Source: Trogon surrucura (taxonomy: Eukaryota; Chordata; Aves; Trogoniformes; Trogonidae). From it: a stretch of 64,000 nt of DNA. The stretch covers positions 32,203,099 to 32,267,098 of the forward strand of contig CM036658.1 of NCBI GenBank assembly GCA_020746105.1. The letters are read 5' to 3'. The first letter of the stretch is position 1. Each line of letters starts with the position of its first letter. Made by a program: the position numbers and the translations under genes. Below are positions 1 to 11,700 of the stretch, in pieces. Under the pieces are notes generated by a model, which was given only the letters and a program-made list of their open reading frames with translations, made no database searches and was not told where the DNA came from.

Positions 1-1093
1 TTTTCAAGAGCCTTATAAAATTAAAAAAATGTCAGAGATTTTAGAGTTTTCAACCTGCAAACTGCCTCCAAAGTACAACATAACTTATGTAAAAGTGCTG
101 CAGTAGCTCAGCATGCTGTTTATTCCCACCTGCTGTAACTACAGATACAGTAAATTGTATTAACGTAACAAGACTGACATGATTTCTGCATGTATCTGTT
201 CATCTGTTTCTGTAAACTCATGCCCTCTCATTGATAACACATATCAAGTTTCACATCAAGTATCAGAGCACGCACAGTGAACACCATTGAACAAATACTC
301 CCAAGCACTCAATTCTACGTGACACTGAAGTATTTGAACCACCCTCTACACAGGTTTTTCTTTGTTGTTTATTTTTGTTTTCTGTGTGAATCCTCTAGTG
401 TGTAAGAGTAGGTGAATTTGTAAAATCAGTTCTGGGGAAAAAATCCAAAAGGCACCACTGCCAAGTGGTGTCCCTCGTGCACCATCAGGGAAGGGAACAT
501 GAAGCCCACTGGGAAATGAGATCCTTCCAGAGAACTGCAATTCCAGATCAACCTGAGCAATGACTCACACGGGACAGCAAAGACAGAGCCCACTTCTGCC
601 AGAGTGTCCTAGATGAAAGGATGAAGTGTTTGAGTCTTGATCAAAACACTGAAATTCCATAGCATTCTTTTTGAAACAGAAGTCAATTCATTTTTGGCTG
701 GAAAATGCTATAAGGCAGGGGTAGCATGAAATCCCATGACCAGCTGTCTTTGCCAGGTAACCTGGGGGATACTCAGCCTACCTACTGCTTCCCAATAGCT
801 GTGAGTTCAGCGCACAGCTTCTTAGGCAAGCCTGTGACCCTGTACTGAAATGGCTTGTCTATTCTAAACAGAGTAATGTGGTTAAGTGACACGGCTCGGG
901 CATTGTGAGCAACCGCAATGTGATAGGTTCCGCAGATCTGTAGAAGAGAAGTTAGCAGAAAGCCTGAACCAATGAGGAGTTTATGTTACATCCATTACAA
1001 TAATTACATAATATCCTAACCATTACAGGAGGTGTAAGCACAAGATAAGAAACTCCATGGTAATTTGATCTTTCTTGCACTGAAGGAGTTAAA
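1..1093. other. Unannotated unique AT-rich sequence
   Basis: I see no repeat tag, exon-like frame with splice signals, or RNA fold here. The short frame on the minus strand at 346-540 has no recognisable domain, and such frames are expected by chance in this composition. Confidence 0.5.
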
Positions 1094-1165
1094 ATCATAG
1101 AATCAGAGAAAAATTTGTGTCAGAAGGGATACCTAGACATCACTGAGATCAATGTCCCATGAAAC
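1094..1165 (-). mobile_element. Degenerate CR1 LINE 3' tail fragment
   Basis: Read on the plus strand, the stretch starts with ATCATAGAATCAGAG and continues as a decayed version of the reversed CR1 3' end (tail repeat, then GGAAGGGACCT-like sequence, then a TCAATGTCC-like remnant). Minus orientation follows because the tail is at the low coordinate. It is short and diverged, so a chance match is possible. No coding part remains. Confidence 0.4.
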
Positions 1166-1318
1166 GGAGGCTGATATCAAAATTTTGGACTATTTTAGGC
1201 TATTTAAAAGTTAAAATCACTGCAATTTGATGAAAGTAATAACAGTGAGGCCGGTAGGAATGGAAATCTTTCTGGTGTAATGTCAGGTACTGAGTTTGCC
1301 TCGCCAGATTTCAGTAGC

Positions 1319-1349
1319 CGGGGGCGGGGAGGGGGGGAGGGGGGGGGGA
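1319..1349 (+). repeat. G-rich tract in the LTR U3, possible G-quadruplex
   Basis: The plus strand carries runs of 5, 4, 7 and 10 G separated by single C or A bases. This meets the usual pattern of four or more G-runs with short loops. In this LTR family the same position holds a shorter G-run, so the tract is probably an expanded native part of U3. Confidence 0.6.
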
Positions 1350-1407
1350 TGTCTATAGGGGTGACTTCTGTAAGAAGCTGCTTAGCTGCTTAAGCTTCTC
1401 CTAGGTT

Positions 1408-1409
<2 letters not shown>

Positions 1410-1485
<76 letters not shown>
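1410..1485. repeat. (AG)38 microsatellite
   Basis: An uninterrupted AG/GA dinucleotide run of 76 bases. It sits inside the LTR at 1286-2179, at the place where the sister copy has only a short GA tract (plus-strand CT run at 13772-13786). It is immediately followed by a 19-bp imperfect tandem duplication (GAAGATACCAAGGTCGGT-like, 1488-1525). The Ser-Leu frames read through it are artefacts. Confidence 0.97.
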
Positions 1486-1489
<4 letters not shown>

Positions 1490-2179
1490 AGATACCAAGG
1501 TCGGTGAAGATACCAAAGGTCAATGAAGAAGAGCCACCTGTGGCCCATGCAGGACCACACACCAAAGTGGATGTGTGCCTGAAGGGGTCTGTGATCCCAC
1601 GGGAAGACCACACTAGAGTAGGTTTACTGGCAGGACTTGTGACCCCATAAGGAACTCATACTGGAGCAATGTCCCCTGAAGGACTGCACCCCATAGAGGG
1701 GTCTTATGTTGGGGAAGTTTGTCAAGAACTGTCTCTCATGAGAGGACTCGAGTTGGAGAAAGTGCATGAAGATTACGTCCCGTGATCCCACACTGGAGCA
1801 GGGGAAGAGTGAGGAGTCCTCCCCCAGAGAAAGAGGAAGCAGCAGAAACAACATCTGATGAAATGACCACAACCCCATTTCCCTGTCCCCCTACACCATT
1901 TGGCAGGAGAAGGTGGATAAATTGATGTTAAGCCTGGGAAAAAGTCAGTGGTGGGAAGAAGGTGTTATTTATAAGATATATTTTCATTTCTCATTATTCT
2001 TCTCTAATCTGGTTTTGATCAGGTCTGGTTTGCTCTGGACAGTATCTGCAAATGATCTCCCTGTCCTTATCTCAACCCATGGGCCCTTCGTTATACTTTC
2101 TCCTTATCTATCTGGGACGAGGGAGTGACAGAGAGGCTGTGGTGGGCATCTGGCCACCAGCCAGGGTCAAACCACCGCA

Positions 2180-5100
2180 GGTCACCAGTAGAAAACAACA
2201 GTAGGGATAGCGGGTGTAAAAGCAGTCACCCTTGATAGTGATATTGAAAGGACAACTGTGAGACTGGTGTTTACTACTAACCACTTTCTTAAATCTTCTC
2301 AGCAGCAAGAATACTTGTGTCTTTTGTTGCTTCTCTTTCCCTTCACAGATGAAGACATTATTATTGCTTGAACACAGCTTACTGACACACTGACAGTAAA
2401 ACACGTTGTCAAGAGTGATATCTTGCTGATATAACTCGTCTTCCTCAACTCTGCTACTTTTTGTTACAGAGCATTCATGGTGAAACACAATAATCAACAT
2501 TCAGAAAAACAAAATCCATTCCGAATACAGATTCCTTAATACAAGTCAGTATATCATTTGAGCTTGGACTTTCATGAACAAGTCAAATTGCTCACAAGTC
2601 TCTCCTTTATTCTGCTGAGCCCTGAGCCTATGTATGCTTCCCAATGGTTAAGACACTGATACTGATATTGAGTACTTTATTTATGATGACTTTGCAGGAA
2701 TAACTCAAATTCAAGAATAGAACAATTGTAAAATACTATATTTCATAAGGAGGGCTGATATCATATATTCACTTCACTGAATCAGAATAGCTAAGGATAA
2801 TCTTTAGAACAAACATGGCATAAAGTAGTATTGTTGCTGTTGTAGTTGGAAGTTTCAGTCTGGAATATGATGGAGGACATACATTTTTAATAACAACCTT
2901 AATTTTATGTAATGTAAAGGAAGAGGAGGTGCTTATTACTACTTCCAGGCAAAGAATATGAGAAAGTCCACTTTGTAAAGTAGTATGTATTCTCTGGGGT
3001 TTTTTTCTGTCAAATAGCTCCATAGCTGCAAACATTGTAGTGTAGCTGGATAAGATTAGGTCCTGTGAGTTTGACCTTTTTTCTTCACTGCGTTTGGTTG
3101 TACTCCTGGAAAACAGTATATAGATCAAAAATACTCAATGTGTGTTACTCTTAAGATTGGCACGACATTAGCAACTGTTGCCAAGATATGTCTTTAGGAT
3201 CTCAGAAATACTTTCTGGTTTGGACCAAATATGCTTTAAGTTGCTTTCAGTAGGCAACTTAAAGCCACCTTAAAATCTATAACCTGCAATTCTCATGTTG
3301 CTGTTCTGAATTTTGAATTATAGCTGGAAATTCCATTCAAATTACCCAATTCAGAAGAAAACTACTATATTCTGCTCTTCACTCTCCTTACTAACTTCAG
3401 TTTCATATAGATTTTAATACACTCTTTCACTCTGAGAAGTAGCTGTGTCAAAATAACTTTGTGGCTTAGCAGATTTTCTTATCTGCATTCCAATTCACAC
3501 TGCTTAAGTGACAAGAAAGAAAAAAAGTTTTTATTCTTAGTTATCATCAGCAAAACTGGTAGTATCTGATTGTGGAACCAGAAAGTTATATCAATCTCCT
3601 CAGTGATGTTTCCCGCTTTATTTTCATTCTGTTGTCCAAACATCAAGGGTTCATTAATAAAAGGAGAGGGAAGAGAAGCCGCATCTAGGATCCTGGAGAC
3701 CCTGGCAACAGCACTGGTGAGCTTGATACAAGAAACAGTATTCATTGCGCATATGGAGCATTCAGTGTTCATTGTGCATACATGAACCCAGTCAGAAACT
3801 GCTCTCTGTATATATCTGTATGTGTGTAGGGGTCTTGTTTATTTTGCCAAAAAGTTGCCTATATTTACCATGTATGGTCAACCAACTTCAGTCTTGTAAC
3901 AGTATGAGAAGAGAAATAACTTTATGACACTGCAATTACAATACTTAAAATTATGAAAAAGAGTATTTTGTAGTGAGCCTCTGAAACCACTAAATAAGTA
4001 TAACTTGAGTGACAAACTGTGGTGCTTTTAACAGTGCCAGGATATGACTCTGCATGTATAGGGTTATCTTTTCAAATTTTGAGTTGTTTCAGGTTAAGTC
4101 TCTAAATAAGCTTGTTCCATGAACGGTGGTACCGAGACTTTCTTTATGGATTCACTTTCTTTGTCAATATTTCAGTAACTTCCATTGCTGTTCTCCACTT
4201 CTTCTCTTAGAGGCACTCGTTGGAGATCATGTAACTAGCAAGATACCTATGTGTTGTTTGTTCAGTCAGTGCATTTTTGATGCGGAGTAAGTTACGTGGT
4301 CAGCTGGCTGCTCCCAAACAATTTGTGTAGTGTCTGTGTTTTACCTAAATGTCTTCTGGGACTATGATTTGAGACTCTCTCTTCTACCATTTCATTGATC
4401 TTTCATAAAACTTGCAGGAAATTATCACTGAGAATTCTTTCATCCTTGGCTGAAACTGGCCAACAAACCTAGAGTTTTTGGCAGTAATGACAGTGTGATC
4501 CCACAGGATGTGTTCTCACAAGAAAACAAACCATCATTTGATTGATCGACTTCTTGTATTAAGTACAAGTCACAATGAGGGACTTCTTCAATCACCTTTA
4601 ATAATACTTGTTGTTTATGTATGAAAAGGACAAGTTTACTTATGTTTCTTTGATCTGTATTTTATATTTCTGTCTGTGATGTTTATCCTTTTGTTTGGAG
4701 GTTTCTTAAACTATATTCTGAAGTAAATATAGCTGCATTTAATTTGTATTGGCCTGAAATTCTGTTGGAAGGTTCATTTATGTTGCCAGATTCTTTTACA
4801 GAAATGTTACTTCTTCAGCTGTCCTGTTGATAGCCGTTTCCTCTGGTTCATGAAATGTGGACTGTATCTTTTCTCTAAAAACTCCTTTTCAGTCCTCTTT
4901 CAACTGGCAATCTACTCATTTACCCCAAACTCCAGTTCTGACCCATCATGATGTAAAAGTCTTGTTAAATTTAAAGAGGTGTTTGTGTCATTTATACTCC
5001 ATTCTGCTTGGGAGGAGATCACCTCAAACCTTCACAAAGCTAGACTATTACCAACTTCTGAATTATGTTTTTGTTCTTTGTAGTGTTTATGCAAAATTTG

Positions 5101-7869
5101 ATAGCAGGGTGCTGCTACAAGTGCAGTCAGGCTGATCAAATTTGTTTCCTGTTTCCTCATGCTTTCCCATCTATTCTATACCCATATGTTATCTTTACCT
5201 TTTACTTAATCTGTAAAATACTTGAGTCATCATCTTTTTTATTTCTGTGTAACATTTGTCCTGATGATTTCACAATCTCTGCCCAGGGAACTTCAGTATT
5301 ACAGCAAGGTAAATATTTCCAGAAATAAGTGACTGTAAGGAAGTATAAAATACATATAAATTTATAATGTGTAACAGCAAAGGTTTATTAATGTAAGTGC
5401 TTTCCATCAGCTTTAATTAAAATTTTCTAGAAATTTCCAGTTCACACATTTCTTGCTATTCATTCTTTTTTGACCTCTACTCTCCTTCTTTCTCTAGCAC
5501 ACATCTTCAAATGTGGTATAAAAAATGTTACTCCATTATAACAGAGCGCCAAAGCTGACCTTAGACTCTGCATGTGTTCCACAGAATAACACTTACAGTA
5601 AGGTATTTTTTACATAATTTGCTTTGTTTTGTTTTTTGGGGTTTTTTTTAATGATTGGTCTTAACACTTTGACATGGTCCTTTGACTGTAACTAGGTCTT
5701 ATGTAGGATAGTTCCTTAAAACTGCTCCGTTTGCAGTCAGCACCATTGTACCAGAAGAGCTGGGGAACATAAGGGGGAACATGAGGAAACCCAAGACCAG
5801 GTTTCATTTACCCAGGACTTGTTCTGACCTGCTCTGTTACCCTCTCAGTAACTGTTATCAGCATGATGCAAAACAGATGCACCAAATTCAAGGGTCTGAG
5901 CTAGCATTCACTGGCAGACTTTCTTTGACAGGAACTAATAAGGCTTGCAAGTAAGCAGTTTCTTTATTTAAAGCAGGTGACTCTTTTAATTTCTTTCTTG
6001 TTAGTATTTTGGGTGTCTAATGAGGAGAGCTTTGGTGATAAGACACATTTGAAATATGTATTTCTTTACAAGGCGCAGTTGCAAGAGATGAGGTTTGATT
6101 GCTTGCTTGTCTAAGTTTTTCTAAAAATCTGAAGGGTACTGTGTACTATAATCACAAAATTAATCTGCAGAGTGCTAAAATAGCCCCAGATGTACAAGTT
6201 CCTCATGAAGACACAGAACAGGTTTTGACTGCTACCACAAATTGTGAAAGCAAAGCAAGGAAGAAATTGCTCATGTGCCTAGACACAGAAAGTATCTTAA
6301 TCTTTTATATATACTTTGCAGAACTGTGTTTCACATTTTACTCTGAAAACTGTTGTAAGCTAAGTGGTAGTATAAAGAGATTTCAGTCTTCCAAAAATGC
6401 TAAAGGATTGTGCTACTGCTGAAAACAACAGTAGAAAACTTTGATACGAAGAATTAAGGTCTTGCAAGTATTTGTTTAACATGAGTGGCAATCTTGGACA
6501 GTGATGAATAATAGTAGTGTTACTAGCATAAGTCACTATAGAGCACTTCATGCTCTACAGACATTTAAACATTCTGTGAGCTTTGTTTACTGCTTCGTGT
6601 TACAGGACTCTGACTTCATCACAGAGATCCAAACAGCCATGGGTTCCATGATTTTTTTCAGTTCAGTAGATGTAAATAAAATAGTAACAGAAGAGCTTGT
6701 CAAGCCCTTTAAAAAGCTGAACTACAAAATGAAGGCATAACGGTGCATGCTAGGATTTTTCTACATTGTTTCCCCAATTAAGTGTCCTTTCTTGAAAGGA
6801 TGAAACACCTGGAAATGCTAAGCAGCCTGAATAAAGCAGGAGTTCCATCTCCTACTGACAAGAAGAATGAAAATAAATCACCACAGAAACTATTTTCACC
6901 CAGTCTGCCTAACAATAAGAGAAAGGCAATAATGAAACCTTTTCTCATGTAAACTCCCTTTGAGATTACACCCATTTCCCATTCACTTTTCCAGCATTTG
7001 GGGAAATTGGCTAAAAATTATTCTTATTTTTTTAAAAGGTAAGATGAACAGCATGTGGCTATTTTACTTACATTTACTGATCCATATTGCAAGAGATGAA
7101 TTTTCACCATTAGTTTTTAGTGGAGTAGAAGACGCAAGATCCAAACATGCAGAAACTTTATAAACTTTAAAGATCAAACAAGATTTCAGCATCAGAATTT
7201 GCAAATTGTCCTTATTATAATTCAAAAATTTTGGTGGAACGTTCCCAAAAACATACCTATGAGTTTTCAAATCTTAAGCATAAATTCTCCTGTTACAAGG
7301 GGAAACTCTCCTTAATATGAGCCCTTCACTCATAATACTGGCAGACTCCCACAAGGTGTTGACAAGAGTTACTCAAACATCCTGTAGCAAAACAAAACCC
7401 TACCATTTCATCTACAGATTTTTGTAAGCAGAAAAGTTCAAACTATCTTTGTTTTAAGATTTGTCAATGTTCATAAAACTCTTTGCAGGCTAACCCTACA
7501 CTTAAGCAAACCTGTCTCTGAATTTTGCCCTCTGAAACGTAATTTCATACATAGTGAGTCTGAATTCAGTCTGCAGCCAGGCTGAGTAGAAGGCAGAGTT
7601 TAGAGATGTTGATGTTACAACCCAGTCTTGTGAAAGCACCAGATCACAAACAGTGAAAGAAATAGAGTTCTGAAAATTATTCAAAAAGGAATACAGAGAG
7701 GAAAGCATTATTATGTCACTGCATAAAATCATAATTCAACTACATTTTAAATGCTTCTATTTCTCTTATATTATTTTTTGAGATGTGAGAACAAGAATCA
7801 AAGGAAGTGCAGAGAAGTGTATCAGGGTTTATCAATGTTAAAGCATAATATCTGCATAAGGAACAACTA
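2180..7869. other. Long unique stretch, no firm gene
   Basis: Mostly AT-rich unique sequence without recognisable repeats. Two parts stand out. The minus-strand frame 2187-2500 is cysteine-rich. On the plus strand, three frames at 6136-6290, 6606-6740 and 6788-6952 have protein-like composition, the last two preceded by AG acceptor-like sites. None of these is recognised as a known protein, and no promoter, start exon or polyA site joins them. The rest shows only short chance frames. Confidence 0.4.
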
Positions 7870-8125
7870 GGTAGGCCTGGACTCTTCAGCCTGGGAAAGA
7901 TGAATGAGGAGGGATAGAGTAAAAGTCTATAAAATCAGGAGTAAAACGAAAAGAGAATAAGGAATTATTATTTCTTCTCTTTCCAGTAGAAAGACCAGGA
8001 GGCATGGAAAGAAATACGTAAACTGAAAAAAAAGTGAAAGGAGATACTCCTTCACATAGCTCCTCAGGACGTTGTATACAGTCAATTTTTATGTAGGCTC
8101 CAAAAGGATCTGAACAAATTAAGAG
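7870..8125 (+). mobile_element. Ancient CR1/L3-like LINE relic
   Basis: Several landmarks of the old amniote CR1/L3 3' coding region appear in the right order and spacing. They are CTCTTCAGCCTGGGAAAGAT (7881-7900), GTCTATAAAATCAGGAG (7926-7942), AGGAATTATTATTTCTTCTC, GGAGATACTCCTTCACA, and CTCCTCAGGACGTTGTATAC followed by AAAAGGATCTGAACAAATTA. These correspond to the 'LFSLEKR ... YKIM ... FTP/F..H ... P.DV' part of ORF2. Stops and indels break every frame. It is far more decayed than the other CR1 copies here and clearly older. Confidence 0.65.
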
Positions 8126-8718
8126 AAGTCTTAAGAACTCATCAAAAGCAACTGTAACTCAGAAAACCCTGATACATAGCTGCTAGCTGTGGAGATAAAC
8201 ATAAGGCATTTGATGTACTGCCTGCACTCTGAGATGACATTTTGGCCAAGGCTAAATTTTTGTCTCACTCAGTAGACTACTTAGCATATATTTGCAGCCT
8301 GTGTGTCTACATACCTACAAAAGATGGACTTTTAAGTGCACAAATGCATTTTGTCACTTTTTTTATACATCTCTTGGAATGTTCCCTAGTTTAGTAGATT
8401 TTTATTAAAAAAATACAAAACAACAGAAACACACTGTTATATTCCACTTTACCATATCCCTTACAGTGTTACAATCAGTAAATCATTCAAGTTAAATAAT
8501 ATATTTCTAGGAGCAGTGGGGTTTTTTTGACTGAGATCTTTCAGACTCTGAAATAGTTTTCTTTTTCTTTGAATAAGGTAAATAGGCAATATGACATAGC
8601 AATAGAAAAATAATTTACAAAATTTAACAACTTGTCTGTCAAGTTGTCTATTCTTAACTAAAGATTCTTCTGCAATTGTGGACTTGTATTTTTCACCTTT
8701 GTCTGACAAGACCACCCT

Positions 8719-8750
8719 CACACACACAGACACAGACACACACACATATA
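8719..8750. repeat. Imperfect (CA)n microsatellite
   Basis: CA dinucleotides with scattered G interruptions, ending in CATATATGTG. The short frames crossing it give Thr-His/Gln runs and are not genes. Confidence 0.8.
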
Positions 8751-11700
8751 TGTGCTCCCCCAAGATCACTGCAAGACATGACAGCATTTCCCAATGTAAA
8801 AAGACAACTCTCAACAATTGTAGTTTCGTTTAAAATGGACTCATTCTACGGGTATTCTTTGGATTTTCCCTTTAACTTCGGGCCAGATGGTGCCAGCGGG
8901 AGCTCGTAATGTGAACTTGTTCTCACAAATAAGGAACTTTTGAAGACATTGCCCCTCAGTGAACTGCTGTAATATCAAAGGCTACTGATGCTTTTTTTTT
9001 TTTTTTCATGGAGGCGAGGGCTGGTCTGCTGGTATTGAATGGAGTGAGAACACAGATTTCTTTTTTTTTTTCCAGATCTGAACATAAAGATGGTACTGAT
9101 TATCACCAGCCTTTGCAGAGAACGTCAGAGCAGTATAAGGTTTATTTTATGTGACACAGACTCCTACGAGTATTGATACCATTTCATTTAACTTCTATAC
9201 ATTTAGGCTGGCTTTCAGCTGTTGGAAGCCTCAGTGTGTAAAATAGGTAGTACAAAAGTATGTAATTTCAGCAGATAACTGGAATTCAACATTTTCTCTG
9301 CTTTCTTCTATTCTGGCCATTTTGACTTGCATAGTTTCACTTGCAAAGAAAGTTGCTATTTGAAAATGGGAAATGAATAATTGTTTTCAATAAATACAAT
9401 AGTTACTGCTTCAGACAAATATTGTAATTAAAGCTATGTTCAGCACCCTTACACAATGAATAAAAGGAGCTTCACACACTCTGTGGTACACAGCAGGGAA
9501 ACTAGAGCTATGGCAGATATCCCAAAGAAAGATTTATCAGAAACATAGCAAGTTTAATTTTACTTTAAGTCAAGGATACCCAATCTGGTAGAACTGAAAA
9601 TGAGATTTTAGCTCTGTGAGACATCTGATATTTTGGTGGTTTATTTTCTTTTGCAAGGAAAATCTAAGCTGCAAAACTTTGCAAAGAACCAACGTTTTCA
9701 AGAAAAGTCGATTTGGCAGTGAAGGCATTTTTCATTCTAAGTGGGCTCAGACTTATTTTACATCCACCTAAGCCAGTATTGTGGCTTATAGGAAAGGCAA
9801 CACAGCTGTCTCAGACTTTAAAAATTGGACTTCTCAACTGCCAGGGAAATGTACTTTAGCTGGGAGTATTCCTCTGTGGATAAACTAACTGTGACATAGC
9901 ATGAGAAATATAGTCTAGCCAAGTTGAAGCAGTGTGAAGTACCCATACCAATACTACGTTAATGAGGCTTTAAAGCAGCTTAGGAAAGAGCAAAATACAT
10001 TCAAAGCATCCAGACTGAAATCTGTTGAGGTGGATAGACTTAATTTGAGAAAACAAGCTTCACAACAGAAAGATATTTGACAATATACTTTCCCACAGAC
10101 TTCTTGATTTGCAAAACCCAAGCTGTGTTTAAAAACAGTGGTTGATAAATATGGAATTTAATCAAGGTCATGTTTTAAATAACAATTAGTATAAGCCAGG
10201 GCCACTCACGTCTCAATTTTCAAACCTTTACATACAGTTAGTGACTACTACATTTCATGCAGTCCTATCGATCTCAGTTGTTCTATGATATAAAGTTACA
10301 CCTTCCACATGAATAAGCATTAAAAATTGGGTCTCAATTTATTCAGTTATTCAATTTATTCAGTTTATTCAATGCAGTTAACATTGGACACAATACTCAG
10401 ATACATAAGACATCCTGTGACATGATGCAAACATAAGCTAAATAATTTACTTAATTGTGAATGTTTTCAACTGTATCTGATGGCAGAAAATATTTTCCTT
10501 AGAGCACAACCATTTTTTTCTTTCTGTGCTCCCTCTATTTCTTTATTCCTAATGTTGGTGTTTATAGAAAGGTAAACTGCAGTTACTTCTAAAGTTTATT
10601 CCTTTCTGAATTTCAGGTTCTTTGGAGGCTTCCCCCTTTGATTTTCACTGCAGAGTTTTGAGGAAGCTGGGTAGCAAGTAAAATAAAAGGAGAGGAATAT
10701 TTACCTTTTCCTTTTAGCATTCCACAAGTATGTGTTATCAGTGTCTTTTATTAAAGATATTTTTTATTTTTGTGGTTAAAATTACATACCATTTCCATGA
10801 GTTGATGGAATAATTTCCAAAGTTCTTTCAAATTTCATGCTTCTGGCTGAATTAAAGAATGAGCAAGGCTTAGAAAGTCCTGGAAAATATCTATTCTAGA
10901 GTACAATATATCTTCATCTACACAACGAGCAAAAAACTTTTTTGAAATTACAATGTTGGAAATCTTATTTGTGGTGGGATTTTATGCATGTGTAGCTCAT
11001 GGTGCTATTTAATCTTATCAAAATCCTGACTGGATTTTGATTCAAGTCTCTAGAGAGGTAGGAAATTATCCCTATTGAACAAACACTGACAACCGTTTGA
11101 AGAGGAAGTGATGGTCCAGTGGTCTAACTAGCAAATCATCCTTTCTCCACATTGTTTTCCAACTCTTTTAAAGGCTCGTATTCACTGAGTCTCAGGCCCT
11201 GTTTCTGGGTAATATCAGAAGAGATTACAAAACCTAGCTGTGTCAGGGCATACATTCTATGTCGACTATTGTTACAGGAAGTTGTCTTCTTTCCATTAAA
11301 ACTACAGTGGAAGCTGTATGCGGAAAATTGTGTTTAGAAACCAAGCATTATATTACAAAATATTTCTGTTTTCATGTAGGATGTATAGAATTCATTTCCT
11401 CTCTCAAGGTGCCACTCAAATCTAGAGACTTTCTCACATAGTCTTCCCATAACTCAGTCTTCAGTTAAATATTTCTTTTGCATTCTACTTGAGAAAGACC
11501 ATTAATATAAACATTAGTATAGGTTTCCATGTTAATATGTATGAGTTTGATTCTCACTCTGGCTAATAGCAAACGGTGCATGAATCTTAGCCTGACTTGT
11601 AGTTAATTAAATATTTTTTTCTCTTTTTTTCTTTGTTTAGTTTACCAATTTTTTTTTTCCACATCTATGTCTTTCAACAAACCAAGAACAAAAGAAGGAA

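Larger units (their letters stand above)
1286..2179 (+). mobile_element. Solo ERVL-type avian LTR, copy 1, rearranged
   Basis: The 3' end reads CCAGCCAGGGTCAAACCACC followed by GCA, matching the reverse complement of the left end of the LTR at 12936-14228. The inner parts also match that copy: the GGGGTGACTTCTGT-like 5' part, the repeated 'ctgcaccccatag / gaccccataagg' units, and the CTCCCTGTCCTTATCTCAAC block. The 5' edge is placed where GGTACTGAGTTTGCC aligns with TGTACTGGG of the other copy. The flanks are TGTCA (1281-1285) and GGTCA (2180-2184), a 4/5 match that could be a mutated 5-bp target-site duplication. Relative to copy 2, a U3 segment is missing and an AG microsatellite has expanded in its place. 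No retroviral gene lies beside it, so it is a solo LTR. The family name is inferred from memory; ERVL fits a 5-bp duplication. Confidence 0.75.

Noticed and set aside
1390..1613. Minus-strand frames of 68-73 codons full of Leu-Ser
   Set aside because: They are translations of the (AG)38 microsatellite within an LTR.
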